A stretch of 64,000 nt of DNA from Saussurea involucrata (Eukaryota; Streptophyta; Magnoliopsida; Asterales; Asteraceae): contig CM066314.1 in assembly GCA_033807775.1 (NCBI GenBank), forward strand, positions 36,873,501 through 36,937,500, written 5' to 3'. Below are positions 52,701 to 64,000 of the stretch, piece by piece (position 1 is the stretch's first letter; every line of letters begins with the position of its first letter). The notes beneath the pieces were generated by a model that worked only from the letters and a program-made list of their open reading frames with translations, made no database searches and was not told the origin of the DNA. A program made the position numbers and the translations under genes.

Positions 52701-54284
52701 TCGTATAAAGAAGAAACAACAGAAAGTACCTGAGACGTTGAATCTGATGTCTTGAGAGGCGGAATCGTCATCTTGGAGGTTGTATCTGATGAACAGTCGT
52801 CTTGGAGGCTGTACTTGATGGGGGAGTGAAGTTGTACGCGCTTCATGATATAGACAGGATCAGAGTTGCACCCAAATCAAAGAGCATTCAATCGATTATC
52901 AAAGACCATTCTGGTCTATGGTGTCTAGCCATGATCAGAAAGCAATGTCAAAATCCAAATCTTCCGAATCAATGAGCGTTCAAAGTCAAACTAACCATAT
53001 TAAACTCCAAACATTAAATAATCTACAAAAAAGTGATAGTTGCCTGGATTCCAAAAAGAAGATGCAAGATTATTAAGTGTACAAGATTCTGAGCCTCAAA
53101 TGGGTTAAGTTATCATATAAGCATCTTCATACTTGGCTCAAAAGACTCAAGTTATGCAAGTGGAAGGCATATGGATAAAACTAACAACAAAAGTCAAAAG
53201 AACATCAGGCAGCACCATACAAACGTGAACTTATCTGCCCCATTTTTAATAGTTTATTTGAAGGCAAAACAAATAATCGAACCTGAAATAATCAAACCTG
53301 AAAAGAAGGAAAATAAATCATCATTATTATAAAACATAACCTAATTTGAGAAAAATTGGGTATAACTCACCCGATGTGAAACACGTAACATGAGAATGGA
53401 ATCCAGAAGATAATCTACAGATTGGATGCGAACCTGGAAAAGGAAAATACCTTGAACAAAACCCTAACCGATCTTGAATCGATTTTCAAAAGAAAATTTG
53501 AATTTTTAATAGAAAAATAGAGTTCAAAAGAAGAACCGATTTCAAAACCAAGTAGGAAAATCGATTTCAAAAGCAAAAATCAATTTCAAAGGAAAAACTC
53601 AGATTTCAAAACCTAGTAGGAAAATCGATGTCAAAACCAAAATAAATTCCAAAATCGAGAAGGTAATCATGAAGGAGAGGAAGAGGAATCATACCAGATA
53701 GTTATAACAGCGAGCAAGGAAGCAAATGGCCGTGAAACAAGACATCAATCGTTTTACCCATCAGTTTTGAAACAGATCGAAATCGATTGTTGAAGCAGGT
53801 CGATGGTGAGAGGGAAGGATGAAAGAAACTTGAAGAAACTTACCCATCGTTAAAATCAGAAGAAACTGAAGCTTAAATCGATCTAGGGTTCAAGAACTTT
53901 ACCTTGAACCACCTGGAATCGAGGACAGAAGATTCGATCAGTACAGAAGATTGGAGGCTAAAGCCATCGATACAAAGTATGATCGATTTAGGAGGGAAAT
54001 CGAAAGTTCAATTGTCATTCTAGAGAAGAGAGCAATCAGCTCCGAGTTGGAGAAGTGAAGGAGGAGATGAAGCGTTGAGCGTGTTTGAATTTTGAAAGGC
54101 AGTCCAGCTTTGAGCTGAGCGTGTTTGATTTTAAGACTTTCACATTTTAAGACTTTTAAGACTCAATGCTTTAAAAAGCAGTACATTATGCATTAGAATT
54201 AGTTCAATCAAATTATTAAAAGAATGTTTTAAGACTTTAAGACTTTAAGACAAAAGTCTTACATGCTTTATAAGGTAGTATAGA
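49736..54284 (-). mobile_element. Helitron (4549 bp), no Rep/helicase found
   Basis: On the minus strand it starts TCTATACTACC at 54284 and ends with hairpin CCCGCCGCATTGCGCGGG, then ATTCAA, then CTAG at 49736, inserted between A and T. Copy A keeps the uninterrupted target TTAATATTAACC at about 15220, so both ends are exact. I find no Rep/helicase ORF. The interior is AT-rich with short frames only; any captured gene fragment is not recognisable. Internal oddities: a 26-bp direct repeat (52324-52349 and 52374-52399), degenerate AATAAGAATAA repeats at 50645-50755, and GACTTTAA repeats near the 5' end (54130-54260). Confidence 0.88.
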
Positions 54285-54606
54285 TTAACCAGTTTAATAT
54301 TTGTTTCAAAATCACCAAAAGAAGTTTTTTTTAGTCAAATTGCTCACCTATCATGTCGGCAAATAATTCTACCGAAAATGTTACATACTCGATGTTGGCA
54401 AATGACCTAATACTGTATTTGTCTCTTGGCAATTAACCATGTGCAAATCAGCCATCTCAAATATCAGGAACTTAGAGAACAATCCATTTTCATGAGAACA
54501 AATGAAGGTACCCTTATATTGTGTGAAAGTAGTTGTGAAAACTGTGAAGGTACCTATATATTATGTGAATGTTACAACCTTCACAAATATAACATAACCT
54601 TTACAA
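54285..54606 (+). other. Copy-B host sequence after the Helitron
   Basis: Resumes the segment matching 15220-15535. AT-rich; no gene. Confidence 0.7.
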
Positions 54607-56675
54607 CACACAGTAATATATGATGAAAATGTTACAATCTTCACATAATATAAGGGTCAACAAAAGTGAGAAATTATTGCCTGATCTTGACTCAATGAAC
54701 TTAAATATATGATGGTTAACAATGAAAAACAAACACATGTTATCAACAACAAAAAGAATATATCCTTTGGGATGAAAAAATTGAACTTTTACTTTGCATT
54801 AAAGTGAATAAAGATGGTATGCAATTATGGTAACTTATATTCAACCACAGTCGCCCAATAACATGTTGTAAGGCATTCTTTTACGCATCATACAACAATT
54901 CTACGTAGCATTTGAATAACTCGTAAATCATAATAAATGCATAGGTCCAACTAACTAAATCTTGTGGGGTCAATGATCTAATACAATTTGTCTTCAGCCT
55001 AAAATAATAGAATATCCCAAAGTGATATTAGAACAAACAAACCCATGGTTAAGAGCTATCAATATTCCCCTATTAAGAGCCCATAAAAGGGTCTGTATTC
55101 ATATCCATGACCGACGAGTGATGGAATGTTACATAATAAATATATTTCTAGTAGAATATTAAAGGTTAAGCAGTCGATATCTCATGAAGAAGAGATGACG
55201 TCTTATTTGCTAAAGGATTGATTGTTTCACAGTTCCTAGCATGCTATATTTTCTAGTAAAGGAACTTCAATATCAGCTCATTATGAGACAAATAAGGATC
55301 ACTAATTCTAAACCAACCAGCATAGCAGCAGTTGGAACATAAATTATGGACCGTATTACTAATTAGACATACGGGTTGGGTTCAAGTGAGAAGGGAAGCT
55401 ATGGTGAGAAGCGTAACAAAGGATCTGGACCCTTTGATCAATCCTAATTGAAGATCAACGCTAATGAGATGCACATGATCAATTCCCTTCTAAAGTGCAG
55501 TTCATGGGTTAGGGTGAGATTAAAAGTGATCAATAGTCCAGATCCCTTCTTACGCTTCTCACCTTCTCTGTTTCTTCCAGAGGCGGATTTTAGAACTTTT
55601 TTCACTTGTGGCACAAAATAATTACCCTGATAAATATTAATTATAAAAAGTATTATTTTCATCAAAAATGATAAACAAGTTACCTCTTACAATTGTTGGA
55701 CCAACAAAACAACCAATTGAAAACCAACAAAAATACACACAACAGTGAAACATACATACTGTCCAGTGTCAATGGTAAAAAAACTAAACAAGCTTCAAAC
55801 TATCAACATAGCAGCTGCGCATGAATTGCAAAACGATATTCCAAATGGCAAGCAAACAATGTTCCAAATCTAAGGAGTAACAGAGCAATTAAAAAAAAAC
55901 AGCAATTGAACAACCAAACAAGCAAATAAGAAATTCAAATTCAAGTTCAAACAGTTCAACACAAGTTCATGATTCATGAATCAAACAAATAAAAAACAAC
56001 AAAAATATAAAGTATAGTTGGAATTTAAATTCTGGTACCTTGAGTTGAATCAGATCAAATCAAGAGAGTAGAGGCTGTGTCGCACTTAAATCAGAAATCG
56101 AGCTATTAGGGTTTAAGATCGAGCCTGTGTAGCACTTCGAGTTCATCCGTTTGTGAAGTCGAGAGAGTCCGAGAGAATCAGACGATTGACGATTACCGAG
56201 TTTAGGGTATGTTTCATGAAATCAGTGGATCATGGATGCGGGTTTGGCATGTCGGCTCAAAATTTAGACCCGTATGTAAAGCGTTTGGACCTAGAGAGTT
56301 AGGGCATGTTAGGAAATGACTTAATGGGCTTAATAGCCTATATCTCAGCTATAAAAATGTGTTTTGTCTATAGCTTATTGATTCATATCATAAGTTACTC
56401 TCACAACAAACAAAGAGCAAAATATCTCAATCTATATAGACAGATTAATACATACAGTTAACTTTATCTATACAGAATTTAATGAAAAACCAACCAAACA
56501 GCCTCTTAGAAATAAAAAAAAAGCCCAAATTTGAACATGGTCAATGTCCGGCACAAAAAACCCAAGCCTAGTGAGTCTGAAGTCCGACCTATGTCAAGTT
56601 TTTTCATAACAGACCGAGTTCATAACAGACCGAGTTCATAACAGAGTTGTGTCAGAACACTTGGTCCAGCTTTCA

Positions 56676-57985
56676 ATGGTGCCCCCAAAAATAGATCAAG
56701 TAACGCAGAGGGTGGAATCTGTGGAAGAAGAGTTATCTGCAGTTAAAACCTCAGTGACGGGCTTACAACAATCCCTTACTGATCAACTCACCGTGATAAC
56801 TCAAAAATTGGCAGATATAACAGCAGAAAATCAACAGATGCATTCGACAATTCGTGACGAAGTAAGAGCTACTTTACTTGAACCTACCAATTCTTTTAAC
56901 GGTCCTCCACCTAGTAGCCCGTCAAACCTACCAGAGCATCAGGGATGGGGACGGGAGGAAGGATGACTAATTGGTGATTTAGAAAATTAGACATGCCCTT
57001 ATTTGATGGGAATAACCATGATGGCTGGATTATAAGAGCAGAACGGTATTTTCTCTTTTATCGGTTGAATGAAGCCGACAAGCTGGAGGTAGCAGTAGTG
57101 TCCTTGGAAGGAGACGCTCTCTTGTGGTACCAGTGGAAGCACCGCCGGCGGTCGATACAAAGATGGGAAGAGATGAAGTCGATGCCCCTCCGTCAATTTC
57201 GACCGACAAACTTGGGCTCCCTACATGAACAGTGGCTATCGCTTGTCCAGGTAGGTTCCGTTTGGGATTATCAACGTAGTTTTATAGAACTATCGGCCCC
57301 TCTATCTAACATTCCTGATGAAATTGCTTTGAGACAATTTATTAATGGGCTTAAACATGATATACGGACTGAGATACGGGTGTTGGGCCCTCGTAACGTG
57401 GAGCAGACCATGTCTTTAGCCATTTAACTCGAAGAAAAATTCCGTGCGAGTCGGGGAAAGAGATCGGAAGTACGCCTCCCTGTTTCTGCAGAAAACACAA
57501 ATCCCAAACCATATTCGACTCCAACAACGATGATTCATCCCTCTTTAGCCAACCTTAGTCCACGTGTGGCATCTACTCCATCAACAGGGCAGAGGGGGTT
57601 GAACACAGCAGCTAAACCGACAACAGAAATCAGGCGACTCTTAGACAAGGAGTTGCAAATTAAGAGGGAGCGCGACCTTTGTTTCCGGTGCGACGAAAAG
57701 TGGAACTTGGGCCACCGCTGCCGTTGTCGAGAATTAAGTGTGCTACTGACCCACGAAGAGGATGAGGAGGAAGATTTCGAGGAGCTAACAGGAGATGAAA
57801 GTGGGGAAAATAATCCTGAGACGTGTTTGAATTCAGTCTTGGGGATTAACAATCCAAAAACCCTAAAACTATTGGGAACAATCCAAGAGTCAGAAGTGAT
57901 GGTAATGATTGATCCAGAGGCAACAAATAATTTTATTTCAGCTACAATAATTAACGACTTGGGAATCTCGATAAGTGATAACTAA
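56676..57985 (+). pseudogene. gag: Chromovirus gag and partial protease, left arm
   Basis: The longest version of the gag seen as stubs elsewhere. It has the coiled-coil start (MVPPKIDQVTQRVE), a gag core after a frameshift near 56966-56993 (MPLFDGNNHDGWIIRAERYF, WEEMKSMPLRQFRP), a TAA stop near 57425, a zinc knuckle (CFRCDEKWNLGHRC) and then the protease start, whose DSG motif has become DPE (IDPEATNNFIS). It ends at the X' joint. The PBS upstream is mutated. Non-functional. Confidence 0.85.
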
Positions 57986-58895
57986 ATCTTGTGGGGTCAA
58001 TGATCTAATACAATTTGTCTTGAGCCTAAAATAATAGAATATCCTAAAGTGATATTAGAACAAACAAACCCATGGTTAAGAGCTATCAATATTCCCCTAT
58101 TAAAAGCCCATAAAAGGGTCCGTATTCATATCAATGACCGACGAGTGATGGAATGTTACATAATAAATATATTTCTTGTAGAATGTTAAAGGTTAACAGT
58201 CGATGTCTCATGGAGAAGAGAGGACATATTATTTGCTTAAGGATTGATTGTTTCACAGTTCCTAGCATGCTATATTTTCTAGTAAAGGAACTTCAATATC
58301 AGCTCATTATGAGACAAATAAGGTTCACTAATTCTAAACCAACCAGCATAGCAGCAGTTGGAACATAAATTATGGACCGTATTACAAATTAGACATACGG
58401 GTTGGGTTCAAGTGAGAAGGGAAGTTATGGTGAGAAGCATAACAAAGGATCTGGACCCTTTGATCAATCCTAATTGAAGATCAACGCTAATGAGATGCAC
58501 ATGATCAATTCCCTTCTAAAGTGCAGTTCATGGGTTAGGGTGAGATTAAAAGTGATCAACAGTCCAGATCCCTTCTTACGCTTCTCACCTTCTCTGTTTC
58601 TTCCAGAGGTGGATTTTTAGAACTTTTTTTCACTTGTGGCACAAAATAATTACCGTGATAAATATTAATCATAAAAAGTACGATTTTCATCAAAAATGAT
58701 AATTTATGTTACCTCTTACAATTGTTGAACCAACAAAACAACCAATTGAAAACCAACAAAAATACACACAACAGTGAAACATACATATTGTCCAGTGTCA
58801 ATGGTAAAAAAACTAAACAAGCTTCAAACTATCCACATAGCAGCTGCGCATGAATTGCAAAACGATATTCCAAATGGCAAGCAAACAATGTTCCG
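57986..58895 (+). repeat. Second X' and Y' pieces, left arm
   Basis: X' matches 54960-55313 and Y' matches 55314-55875, including the MITE core. Ends at GTTCC (58895), where the sequence turns into reverse Y. No gene. Confidence 0.8.
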
Positions 58896-59580
58896 TGGCT
58901 GTTTGGTTGTTCAATTAATTATTTTGTGCCACAAGTGAAAAAAGTTCTAAAATCCGCCTCCGGAAGAAACATAGAAGGTGAGAAGCGTAAGAAGGGATCT
59001 GGACTCTTGATCACTTGTAATCTCACCCTAACCCATGAACTGCACTTTAGAAAGGAATTGATCATGTGCATCTCATTAGCGTTGATCTTCAATTAGGATT
59101 GATCAAAGGGTCCAGATCCTTTGTTACGCTTCTCACCATAGCTTCCCTTCTCACTTGAACCTAGCCCGTATGTCTAATTAATAATACGGTCCATAATTTA
59201 TGCTCCAACTGCTGCTATGTTGGTTGGTTTAGAATTTGTGATCCTTATTTGTCTCATAATGAGCTGATATTGAAGTTTCTTTACTAGAAAATATAGCATG
59301 CTAGTAACTGTGAAACAATCAATCCTTTAGCAAATAAGATGTCCTCTCTTCTCCATGAGACATCGACTGTTAACCTTTAATATTCTACAAGAAATATATT
59401 TATTATGTAACATTCCATCACTCGTCGGTCATGGATATGAATACGGACCCTTTTATGGGATTTTAATAGGGGAATATTGATAGCTCTTAACCATAGGTTT
59501 GTTTGTTCTAATATCACTTTGGGATATTCTATTATTTTAGGCTCAAGACAAATTGTATTAGATCATTGACCCCACAAGAT
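58896..59580 (-). repeat. Reverse Y' and X' pieces, right arm
   Basis: Mirror of 57986-58895 with an internal loss of about 330 bp after GTTCAATT (58915). No gene. Confidence 0.8.
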
Positions 59581-60899
59581 TTAGTTATCACTTATCGAGA
59601 TTCCCGGGTCGTTAATTAGTGTAGCTGAAATAAAATTTTGTGTTGCCTCTGGATCAATCATTACCACCACTTCTGACTCTTGGATTGTTCCCAATAGTTT
59701 TAGGGTTTTTGGATTGTTAATCCCCATGACCGAATTGAAACATATCTCAGGCTTATTTTCCCCACTTTCATCTCCTGTTAGCTCCTCGAAATCTTCCTCC
59801 TCATCCTCTTCGTGGGTCAGTAGCACACTTAATTCTCGACAAAGGCAACGATGGCCCAAGTTCCACTTTTCGTCGCACCGGAAACAAAGGCCGCGCTCCC
59901 TCTTAATTTGCAACTCCTTGTCTGAGAGTCGCCTGTTTTCTGTTGTCGGTTTAGCTGGTGTGTTCAACCCCCTCTGCCCTGTTGACGGAGTAGATGCCAC
60001 ATGTGAGCTAAGGCTGGCGGAAGAGTGATGAATCGTCGTTGTTGGAGTCGAATATGGTTTGGGATTTGTGTTTTCTGCAGAAACAGGGAGGCGTACTTCC
60101 GATCTCTTTCCCTGACTCGCACGGAATTTTTCTTCGAGTTAAATGGCTAAGGACATGCCCTGCTCCACGTTACGAGGGCCCAACACCCGTATCTCAGCCC
60201 GTATATCATGTAAGCCCATTAATAAATTGTCTCAAAGCAATTTCATCAGGAATGTTAGATAGAGGGGCAGATAGTTCTATAAAACTACGTTGATAATCCC
60301 TAACGGAACCTACCTGGACAAGCGATAGCCAATGTTCATGTAAGGAGCCCAAGTTTGTTGGTCGAAATTGACGGAGGGGCATCGACTTCATCTCTTCCCA
60401 TCTTTGTATCGGCCGCCGACGGTGCTTCCACTGGTACCACAAGAGAGCGTCTCCTTCCAAGGACACTACTGCTACCTCCAGCTTGTCGGCTTCATTCAAC
60501 CGATAAAAGAGAAAATACCGTTCTGCTCTTATAATCCAACCATCGGGGTTATTCCCATCAAATAAGGGCATGTCATATTTCTAAATCACCAATTAGTCAT
60601 CCCTCCTCCAGTCCCCATCCCTGATGCTCTGGTGGGTTTGACGGGCTATTTGACGGGCTACTAGGTGGAGGACCGTTAAAAGAATTGGTAGGTTCAAGTA
60701 AAGTAGCTCTTACCTCGTCACGAATTGTTGAATGCATCTGTTGATTTTCTGCTGTTATCTCTGCCAATTTTTGAGTTATCACGGTGAGTTGATCAGTAAG
60801 GGATTGTTGTAAGCCTGTCACCGAGGTTTTAACTGCAGATAACTCTTCTTCCACAGATTCCACCCTCTGCGTTACTTGATCTGTTTTTTGTGGCACCAT
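59581..60899 (-). pseudogene. gag: Chromovirus gag and partial protease, right arm
   Basis: Reverse copy of 56676-57985. Pieces: MVPQKTDQVTQRVE frame 60899-60597, gag core 60571-60206, zinc knuckle and protease 60000-59581, with the same DPE change (IDPEATQNFIS) and the same truncation. It carries extra stops. Shared lesions show that both arms come from one dead ancestor. Confidence 0.85.
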
Positions 60900-60919
60900 G
60901 GAAAGCTAGACCAAGTGCT

Positions 60920-62210
60920 CTGATGCCACTCTGTTATGAACTCGGTCTGTTATGAAAAAACTTGACATAGGCCGAACTTCAGACTCACTAGGCTTGGGTT
61001 TTTTGTGCCGGAAATTTGCCATGTTCAAAATTGGGCTTTTTTTTATTTCTAAGAGGCTGTTTGGTTGGTTTTTCATTAAATTCTGTATAGATAAAGTTAA
61101 CTATATGTATTAATCTGTCTATCTAGATTGAGATATTTTGCTCTTTGTTTGTTGTGAGAGTAACTTATGATATGAATCAATAAGCTATAGACAAAACACA
61201 TTTTTATAGCTGAGATATGGGCTATTAAGCCCATTAAGTCATTTCCTAACATGCCCTAACTCTCTAGGTCCAAACACTTTACACACGGGTCTAAATTTTG
61301 AGCCGACATGCCAAACCCGCATCCATGATCCACACTTCCACCGATTTCATGAAACACGCCCTAAACTCGGTAATCGTCAATCGTCTGATTCTCTCGGACT
61401 CTCTCGACTTCACAAACGGATGAACACGAAGTGCTACATAGGCTCGATCTTAAACCCTAATAGCTCGATTTTTTATTTAAGTGCGACACAACCTCTACTC
61501 TCTTGATTTGATCTGATTCAACTCAAGGTACCAGAATTTAAATTCCAACTATACTTTATATTTTTGTTGTTTTTCATTTGTTTGATTCATGAATCATGAA
61601 CTTGTGTTGAACTGTTTGAACCCGAATTTGAATTTCTTATTTGCTTGTTTAGTTGTTCAATTGATGTTTTTTTTAATTGCTCTGTTACTCCTTAGATTTG
61701 GAACATTGTTTGCTTGCCATTTGGAATATCGTTTTGCAATTCATGCGCAGCTGCTATGTGGATAGTTTGAAGCTTGTTTAGTTTTTTTTACCATTGACAC
61801 TAGACATTATGTATGTTTCACTGTTGTGTGTATTTTTGTTGGTTTTCAATTGGTTGTTTTGTTGGTTCAACAATTGTAAGAGGTAACTTGTTTATCATTT
61901 TTGATGAAAATCATACTTTTTATAATTAATATTTATCACGGTAATTATTTTGTGCCACAAGTGAAAAAAAGTTCTAAAATCCACCTCTGGAAGAAACAGA
62001 GAAGGTGAGAAGCATAAGAAGGGATCTGGACTGTTGATCACTTTTAATCTCACCCTAACCCATGAACTGCACTTTAGAAGGGAATTGTTCATGTGCATCT
62101 CATTAGCGTTGATCTTCAATTAGGATTGATCAAAGGGTCCAGATCCTTTGTTACGCTTCTCACCATAGCTTCCCTTCTCACTGGAACCCAACCCATATGT
62201 CTAATTAGTA
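60920..62210 (-). repeat. Repeat Y, reverse, right arm
   Basis: Includes the Harbinger-like insert (about 61055-61365) and the MITE core (about 61998-62165). It carries the uninterrupted equivalent of the Sirevirus target at about 62145-62155. Confidence 0.85.
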
Positions 62211-62890
62211 ATACGGTCCATAATTTATGTTCCAACTGCTGCTATGCTGGTTGGTTTAGAATTAGTGATCCTTATTTGTCTCATAATGAGCTGATATTGA
62301 AGTTCCTTTACTAGAGACGCCGACTGTTAACCTTTAATATTCTACTAGAAATATATTTATTATGTAACATTCCATCACTCGTCGGTCATGGATATGAATA
62401 CGGACCCTTTTATGGGCTTTTAATAAGGGAATATTGATTGCTTTTAACCATGGGTTTGTTTGTTCTAATATCACTTTGGGATATTCTATTATTTTAGGCT
62501 CAAGACAAATTGTATTAGATCATTGACCCACAAGATTTAGTTAGTTGGACTTATGCATTTATTATGATTTACGAGTTATTCGAATGCTACGTAGAATTGT
62601 TGTATGATGCATAAAAGAATACCTTACAACATGTTATTGGCGACTGTGGTTGTATATAAGTTACCATAATTGCAGACCATATTTATTCACTTTAATGCAA
62701 AGTAAAAGTTCAAATTTTTCATCCCAAAGGATATATTCTTTTTGCTGTTGATAACATGTGTTTGTTTTTCATTGTTAACCATCATATATTTAAGTTCATT
62801 GAGTCAAGATCAGGCAAGAATTTTTCACTTTTGTTGACCCTTATATTATGTGAAGATTGTAACATTTTCATCATATATTACTGTGTGTTG
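62211..62890 (-). repeat. Repeat X, reverse, right arm
   Basis: Direct copy of 5940-6703, with an 80-bp deletion near 62312. Joins the extra ORF at the same GTGTGTTGTAA boundary. Confidence 0.85.
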
Positions 62891-63841
62891 TAATGGTAGA
62901 CCTGTGATCCTAGATAACATTGGCCAGTATGGTACCCGTGAGACCTTCACGGCAATTGGATGGCAATCATTTCTCTCCTTTCGGGGAGAAGTTTCCTTAG
63001 ATTGTATAGTCGATTTCTATGTTGGGTATGACTTCAATGAGTATACCAATACAGTATCCCTTCAAATATATAACATCTGATATGAGTGGAATTTAGATGA
63101 GCTTGCTCTTTTGTTAGGCCTTCCTCGATCTGAAAATCTCGTTTACTCAAACACTACTTCAAAGCAATTTTACACTCAATTCTTACTCCAGCCTATCGGG
63201 GAAATATTGATCTTTCAGACTTGAAAGATCAACATTTGACCGAAAGGAATCGTTTTTGGAATAAAATCCTTCTTTTTAATGTTTTGGGTCGTGCCGGTAA
63301 CACTGATACATTGAGCAGTCTTCAGTGTTATCTTCTCTGCTGTATGGACCGCGGCATCTCTGTTGATGCCACTTATATCATCGCTCATCGAATGACTGGA
63401 TTAGAAAGAAGTTCACGATCTCTTCCATTCGGTTATCTGATTCGAAACCTCTTCGTAAGCCCTCAACTTCCTTTCGAGGGTAGACCCATTCATGAGCCAA
63501 AGCCTTTGGATAGATTGAGCATTGTTCGCATGAATGCTCAGCCACGTCGTGGTCCAAACCCACATCCCGAGGTTGAGGAAGAGGAGGTTCCAAATCCTTA
63601 TGCCATTCCTCATGGCCCTATTTCCAACCGTGACATGTATACTGCTTTCATGGACTATCGAAAAGTCCAAGATCAGTGTTGGGAGACGGTAAATCAGCGG
63701 AGTCAAGTTCAAGATCAGCGTTATGATGCGATTAACGCGGAACTTCGGCAGGTTAATCAACGAATGGATGATATGCATCAAGATATGTGGATAGTGCATG
63801 AGCAGCTTCGCCAGTTTGCTTTAGATGACAGTGATGAGTGA
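62850..63841 (+). pseudogene. Broken Sirevirus downstream ORF, second copy
   Basis: About 97% identical by eye to 6662-7653. It has the same frameshift between halves and an added TGA at 63078-63080 where the left copy has CGA. The longer open part is 63221-63841, with the same acidic stretch and Gln-rich coiled-coil-like C-terminus. Function unknown. Confidence 0.65.
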
Positions 63842-64000
63842 TGTGCATCATCTTTTATGAACAATTGCTTAGTTTTATTCAACTGCTTTACCTTAATTGC
63901 TATCGGTTTGTTTTAGCACATTATTTAACTTGCTTGGTATCTGCTTATATTTGGTATGTCATGCTTTAAATTCATGTGCTTAAAATATATGCTTTATCAT
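63842..64000 (+). repeat. Sirevirus 3' non-coding region, cut by window end
   Basis: Matches 7654-7812. Nothing else seen. Confidence 0.7.

Larger units (their letters stand above)
32597..56895 (+). repeat. Segmental duplication, copy B (expanded by insertions)
   Basis: Collinear with 12861-17444. Extra material in B: Harbinger MITE 33764-34145, Athila 35598-49108, Helitron 49736-54284, plus about 870 bp at 34190-35070 that copy A seems to have lost. Confidence 0.85.
54607..62890. repeat. 8.3-kb palindrome of X-Y-gag-X'-Y' arms
   Basis: Left arm 54607-58895, right arm 58896-62890 in reverse. Left order: X 54607-55313, Y 55314-56640, gag/PR 56676-57985, X' 57986-58340, Y' 58341-58895. The right arm mirrors this: Y' to about 59230, X' to 59580, gag/PR 59581-60899, Y to about 62210, X to 62890. 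Both gag/PR-to-X' joints are the same (AACTAAATC). The arms differ by point changes and small deletions (for example about 80 bp lost near 62312, and about 330 bp near the centre in the right Y'). Confidence 0.85.

Noticed and set aside
52577..52846. Minus-strand frame of 89 codons in the Helitron as a captured gene
   Set aside because: No recognisable homology or splice context; kept only as unassigned Helitron interior.

Overview
This window is a block of plant nuclear heterochromatin, very probably from a eudicot. The evidence is two intron-bearing copies of ribosomal protein gene eL36, a cytochrome P450 pseudogene with plant intron structure, captured exons of spliceosomal U2A', and a dense pile of plant-type transposons (Sirevirus and other Ty1/copia, Athila and chromodomain Ty3/gypsy, hAT, PIF/Harbinger-like, Helitron). 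I cannot name the species. There is no bacterial, organellar or CRISPR content.

Layout. 1-8.0 kb: a mosaic repeat (called X and Y below) holds a young, gag-only Sirevirus (773-5886, 5-bp target duplication, LTRs matching except for a C tract), followed by a broken Sirevirus extra ORF. 8.0-11.3 kb: dead chromodomain gypsy pol plus a 374-bp 3' LTR. 11.3-12.8 kb: repeat Y leading into a gag stub. 12.86-17.44 kb: copy A of a host segmental duplication (eL36, a 140-aa gene of unknown function, then X, Y and gag). 17.4-20.2 kb: a second copy of the dead gypsy pol and LTR. 20.2-22.9 kb: Y, a gag stub and a truncated copia. 23.4-26.8 kb: a large TIR element with a hAT element nested in it that carries U2A' exons. 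28.2-30.8 kb: a MITE, a mini-Helitron and a solo Sirevirus LTR that itself contains a hAT element. 30.9-32.6 kb: P450 pseudogene. 32.6-56.9 kb: copy B of the host duplication, enlarged by a 13.5-kb Athila element, a 4.5-kb Helitron and a 382-bp Harbinger MITE. 54.6-62.9 kb: a palindrome of about 8.3 kb made of two inverted X-Y-gag-X-Y arms. 61.4-64.0 kb: a direct repeat of the left end of the window.

How it fits together. Copies A and B serve as filled and empty sites for each other, so several insertions can be placed to the base: Athila (TSD ACACA), Helitron (between A and T) and Harbinger MITE (TSD TAA). The gypsy pol copies share the same stop codons, so they spread by DNA duplication and not by retrotransposition. 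The only loci that look capable of making a host protein are eL36 copies A and B and the 140-aa gene in copy A, and both eL36 copies lack a visible promoter or first exon. The freshest mobile elements are the Sirevirus at 0.8-5.9 kb and the Athila at 35.6-49.1 kb.

Most unusual points: (1) the Sirevirus U3 carries eight copies of one 10-bp palindrome arranged as four pairs about 22 bp apart, and the related solo LTR has the same paired layout built from different palindromes; (2) a hAT element carries four exons of U2A' with their introns; (3) an 8.3-kb palindrome; (4) gag stubs cut at the same site in three different contexts; (5) a 10-bp palindrome scattered at eleven perfect sites through the Athila element.
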